Part shown: positions 61,686 to 64,000 of the stretch, in pieces
Numbering within the stretch: the stretch's first letter is position 1
Layout: every line of letters starts with the position of its first letter
Assembly: GCA_028289425.1 (NCBI GenBank)
Contig: JANQPL010000007.1
Coordinates: 1-64,000, forward strand
DNA length: 64,000 nucleotides
Source: Alphaproteobacteria bacterium
GTDB taxonomy: Bacteria; Pseudomonadota; Alphaproteobacteria; JANQMY01
Direction of reading: 5' to 3'
Translations under genes and position numbers: made by a program
Notes under the pieces: generated by a model
What the model saw: only the letters and a program-made list of their open reading frames with translations
What the model was told of the DNA's origin: nothing
The model's database searches: none

Positions 61686-62966
61686 TCACGCCGCCTTAAA
61701 GCGGATCGGCACGGTCTTTGGCCCGCTCACAAAGGCGGCGGCAACACGGCTGGGGTCTCCGGCCAGTTCGACGGATTTCAGACGCGGCAACATCTCTTCG
61801 AACAATAGGCGCATTTCCATGCGGCCAAGATGCTGGCCCAGGCAAATATGGGCGCCATAGCCGAAGGAGATGTGTTTGTTTGGGCTGCGTTCGATATCGA
61901 ATTCGAAGGGTTGGTCGAAATTGTCCTCATCCCGGTTGCCGGAGACATAGGACAACATGAGCCAATCGCCCTTGGCGATTTTCTGTCCGCCGATTTCGGT
62001 ATCGTCTGTTGCCGAGCGCATGAAATGTTTGACCGGCGTTTCCCAGCGGATGGCTTCCTCGATGAGCTTGGGCAGCAGATCCGGGTTGGATTTCAGTTTG
62101 TTGAATTGGTCCGGCCGTTCCGCCAAGGCCCACAAAGCACTTGCCGTGGAGGCCGACGTGGTGTCGTGGCCGGCGGTGGCGGCGATCACATAATAAGACA
62201 TGGCTTCCAAATGGCCGAGCGGTTCGCCATTGATCTTGCCGTTGGCAATGACGCTCGCCAAATCCTCTCGCGGGTTGGCGCGCCGGTCTTCGGTCATCGC
62301 AGAGAAATATTCAAAGAAATCCGCCACGACTTCGTTGATCAGCTTAATAAACTCGTCTTCATTCACCTCGTCGACGTTGGCGCCTCCCCGGTTCATGTCT
62401 TCATCCGTGGAGCCGAACAATTCTTGGGTGAGCTTCAACATGCGGGGTTCGTCCGACTGCGGAACACCGATCACTTCCATCACCACACGCAAAGGGTAAA
62501 GGAACGCCACATCGCGGGCGAAATCGCATTCCTCGCCCATGTCGAACATACGGTCCACGAATTCCTTGGCGATCTCCCGAATGCGTGCCTCAAGCTGGCG
62601 CAGGTTTTGCGGCATGAACCAGTCTTGGGTGAGGTGGCGGTAATTGCCATGATCCGGATTGTCCATCTGCACAAGCGAACGCACCAGATGGGGCGAGCCG
62701 CCCGTCATCTCACGGACTTTTTGTTCCGCGGCTTTGTTGGTGAGGGTGGTCGGGCGATCGCCATTGTGGAACAGCTCGTTCTGCTTCTCGATGGCCTGAA
62801 TGTGATCGTGTTTCGTCACCACCCAAAACGGGTCAAAGCCTTTGGGCTCGGCTATGGCCAGGGGTGCCGTCTTGCGAAGTTCCGTAAACGCCCCATGGAT
62901 GCGGTCCCATTGGGCATAGGCCTTTGGGTCCACAATGGTCTCGGCAATCTCGTTTGAAATCTTCAT
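61686..62966 (-). CDS. cytochrome P450
   Basis: A 426-residue soluble P450. The I-helix motif is TAGHDTTSAS, the K-helix ExxR is EEAIRWETP, and the heme loop is FGYGAHICLGQHLGRME. DMNRGGANVDEVNEDEF and the long B-C loop suggest the CYP153/CYP125-like class of lipid or terpenoid hydroxylases. A 34-base palindrome and a divergent TetR gene lie upstream. A rubredoxin gene follows beyond the TetR gene, a possible electron carrier. It is the only P450 in this half of the window. Confidence 0.94.
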   Translation of the reverse strand: MKISNEIAETIVDPKAYAQWDRIHGAFTELRKTAPLAIAEPKGFDPFWVVTKHDHIQAIEKQNELFHNGDRPTTLTNKAAEQKVREMTGGSPHLVRSLVQMDNPDHGNYRHLTQDWFMPQNLRQLEARIREIAKEFVDRMFDMGEECDFARDVAFLYPLRVVMEVIGVPQSDEPRMLKLTQELFGSTDEDMNRGGANVDEVNEDEFIKLINEVVADFFEYFSAMTEDRRANPREDLASVIANGKINGEPLGHLEAMSYYVIAATAGHDTTSASTASALWALAERPDQFNKLKSNPDLLPKLIEEAIRWETPVKHFMRSATDDTEIGGQKIAKGDWLMLSYVSGNRDEDNFDQPFEFDIERSPNKHISFGYGAHICLGQHLGRMEMRLLFEEMLPRLKSVELAGDPSRVAAAFVSGPKTVPIRFKAA

Positions 62967-63043
62967 GGCGAAACTCCTCTGTTTCGCCCGCGTTTCCTGC
63001 GTTTCCCACCCAAGGTTTTCGTTTTGCGGGCTTGATCACATTG

Positions 63044-63077
63044 TCATTTATTTGCTAAACGTACAACAAATAAATGA
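63044..63077. promoter_or_regulatory. TetR operator palindrome between P450 and tetR
   Basis: Perfect 11-bp inverted repeat TCATTTATTTG (63044-63054) and CAAATAAATGA (63067-63077) with a 12-base spacer. It lies 78 bases before the P450 start and ends 10 bases before the GTG of the tetR gene, overlapping its ATGAGGG ribosome-binding site. It suits repression of both genes. Confidence 0.8.
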
Positions 63078-63087
63078 GGGTTTGCCC

Positions 63088-63729
63088 GTGAGTGAGACGA
63101 AACCGCGCATCGTTCGGCGCAGTCATGAAGAGCGGCGCAACCTGTCGAAGCGAAAACTCATCGAATCCGCCCTGGCCATAGCGGCGGATGAGGGGGTGAC
63201 CGCGGCCACCTTCGATGCCATCGGCGCCCGCGCGGGGTATAGCCGCGGTTTGGCTTCCCAGAAGTTCGGATCGAAAGGCGCGTTTATGAGCGCCGTGATC
63301 GACTATCTGCATGACAATCGCGCGGCGTCGCAAGACTATGCGGAATTGAAGCAGATGCGGGGTCTCGATGCGCTGCTGTCATTCGTGGCGGTTCATCTGC
63401 AGGCGCTTACGGTTCAGAAGGAAGCGAAGGCCTATTTCGTGTTCCTGGCGGGTTCGGTTGCCGACATGACGGAAATGCGGGCGCTGTTCGCGGCATCCCA
63501 TGAACGCTCAAAACACGAAATCATGGAATTGTTTGCGCGCGGCCAAAAAGATGGGTCCATCCGTATGGGGATCGATGCGGAAGCGGCAGCGCTGATGATC
63601 GGCAGCCTTGTGATCGGGGTGTCCGTTCAGTTCCTGGTGGATCCGCAGATGGATCTTGCACGCGTTATTGCCGAAACCGTGTCCGTGCTGCGCGCAAGTT
63701 TTTGCGTTTCTGGCGATATGGGGAGCTGA
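63088..63729 (+). CDS. TetR/AcrR family transcriptional regulator
   Basis: A 213-residue repressor with helix-turn-helix LIESALAIAADEGVTAATFDAIGARAGYSRGLASQKFGSKGAFMSAV. The start is GTG at 63088, chosen because ATGAGGG lies seven bases upstream. It is divergent from the P450 gene across an 11-bp perfect inverted repeat and is followed after 15 bases by a rubredoxin gene on the same strand. Together they form a P450, regulator and electron-carrier unit. The inducer is unknown. Confidence 0.92.
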   Translation: MSETKPRIVRRSHEERRNLSKRKLIESALAIAADEGVTAATFDAIGARAGYSRGLASQKFGSKGAFMSAVIDYLHDNRAASQDYAELKQMRGLDALLSFVAVHLQALTVQKEAKAYFVFLAGSVADMTEMRALFAASHERSKHEIMELFARGQKDGSIRMGIDAEAAALMIGSLVIGVSVQFLVDPQMDLARVIAETVSVLRASFCVSGDMGS

Positions 63730-63744
63730 AATGGCGAGGTGATC

Positions 63745-63924
63745 ATGAATGCTCCGGACTTTAAAACCTGGCAATGCCGCACCTGCGGCTACATTTACAA
63801 CGAAGCGGAAGGCGACCCAGACGAAGGACTAGCGCCGGGAACACGATGGGCCGACATTCCCGGTGATTGGGAATGTCCGCTGTGCGGCACACCCAAATCC
63901 GACTTTGATATGGTGGAACTCTGA
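63745..63924 (+). CDS. rubredoxin
   Basis: A 59-residue rubredoxin with two CxxC iron-binding pairs, [17 protein letters not shown] and [18 protein letters not shown], typical of the type that passes electrons to alkane hydroxylases or P450-type oxygenases. GAGGTGATC before the ATG supports this start. It lies 15 bases after a tetR gene and close to a P450 gene, to whose electron supply it may contribute, although P450s usually take ferredoxins. Confidence 0.95.
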   Translation: MNAPDFKTWQCRTCGYIYNEAEGDPDEGLAPGTRWADIPGDWECPLCGTPKSDFDMVEL

Positions 63925-63936
63925 TGGCACGCCGCT

Positions 63937-64000
63937 CTAGAACCTGTCCCAGCGGCGCAGGAAGGTCAGATAGAACAATCCCAAATAGAGGCTGATGGCG
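63937..64000 (-). CDS. C-terminal end of a membrane protein (partial, truncated by the window)
   Basis: Only about 20 codons lie inside the window: AISLYLGLFYLTFLRRWDRF and then TAG at 63937-63939. The hydrophobic stretch ending in a basic WDRF tail reads as the last helix of a membrane protein. The rest is outside. It is convergent with the rubredoxin gene. Family cannot be judged. Confidence 0.5.
   Translation of the reverse strand, partial: AISLYLGLFYLTFLRRWDRF

Noticed and set aside
61830-62957. Long plus-strand frame opposite the second P450
   Set aside because: Shadow of the P450 gene; no recognisable domain.
1-64000. CRISPR array, transposase or prophage genes
   Set aside because: No regularly spaced repeats, no DDE or tyrosine recombinase motifs and no phage structural proteins were recognised; the only repeat pair with a defined unit is at 26.6-26.75 kb.

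Overview
The window reads as ordinary chromosomal DNA of a moderately GC-rich alphaproteobacterium. Supporting signs are the CysD plus fused CysN-CysC pair, a Zur-type Fur protein, a CC0125/CC1285-type lipoprotein, a DHA2-type EmrAB/MarR efflux operon, a POT peptide transporter, and many short-chain dehydrogenases, glutathione S-transferases, P450s and TetR regulators typical of catabolic marine or soil alphaproteobacteria. There is no rRNA, prophage, transposase or CRISPR array. The genus cannot be fixed from the sequence alone.

Layout. 1-6.7 kb: tRNA-Ala(CGC), a ClpP-fold SDH_sah protein, then a LysR regulator with a GST, a three-domain flavin/iron-sulfur oxidoreductase and a DUF1348 protein; one operator-like motif occurs before both lysR and the GST. 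6.7-11.4 kb: SDRs, threonine ammonia-lyase and a frameshifted POT transporter. 11.4-14.7 kb: sulfate activation (cysD-cysNC), where CysD carries an unusual N-terminal DNA-binding-like domain and its promoter holds repeated TCCCACGAT-type sites. 14.7-23.3 kb: small membrane and secreted proteins, an orphan pair of flagellar-like proteins (rod-like and FliL-like), enoyl-CoA hydratase, a ferritin-like diiron protein, a YCF48-like protein and Zur. 23.3-27 kb: marR-emrA-emrB, preceded by an intergenic repeat element and an apparently self-contained leader/terminator unit. 27-31 kb: lipoproteins, PPOX and YjbR-type small proteins. 31-42.5 kb: ilvD, SDR, Tat-exported amidohydrolase with a divergent TetR, GST, SnoaL-like, PPOX, methyltransferase, and an OsmC-FMO-OsmC group. 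42.7-50.4 kb: a CadC-like TPR regulator, SDRs, GST, P450 with divergent TetR, DUF3237, an Ada-type regulator and another TetR. 50.4-57.2 kb: two carotenoid oxygenases flanking a LuxR solo and a TonB-dependent receptor. 57.2-61.6 kb, all on the minus strand: three tandem TIR-transmembrane genes, an AhpC/TSA-like gene with an in-frame TGA where the catalytic cysteine belongs (candidate selenocysteine), and an ASCH-domain gene. 61.7-64 kb: P450, TetR, rubredoxin and the edge of a membrane protein.

How the parts work together. Much of the window is xenobiotic, lipid or terpenoid oxidation under local TetR/LysR/MarR control, with palindromic operators visible in nearly every divergent promoter. 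The most unusual items are the candidate UxxC selenoprotein downstream of the TIR triplet, the HTH-CysD fusion with its repeated promoter sites, and the isolated leader-terminator unit near 26.8 kb.
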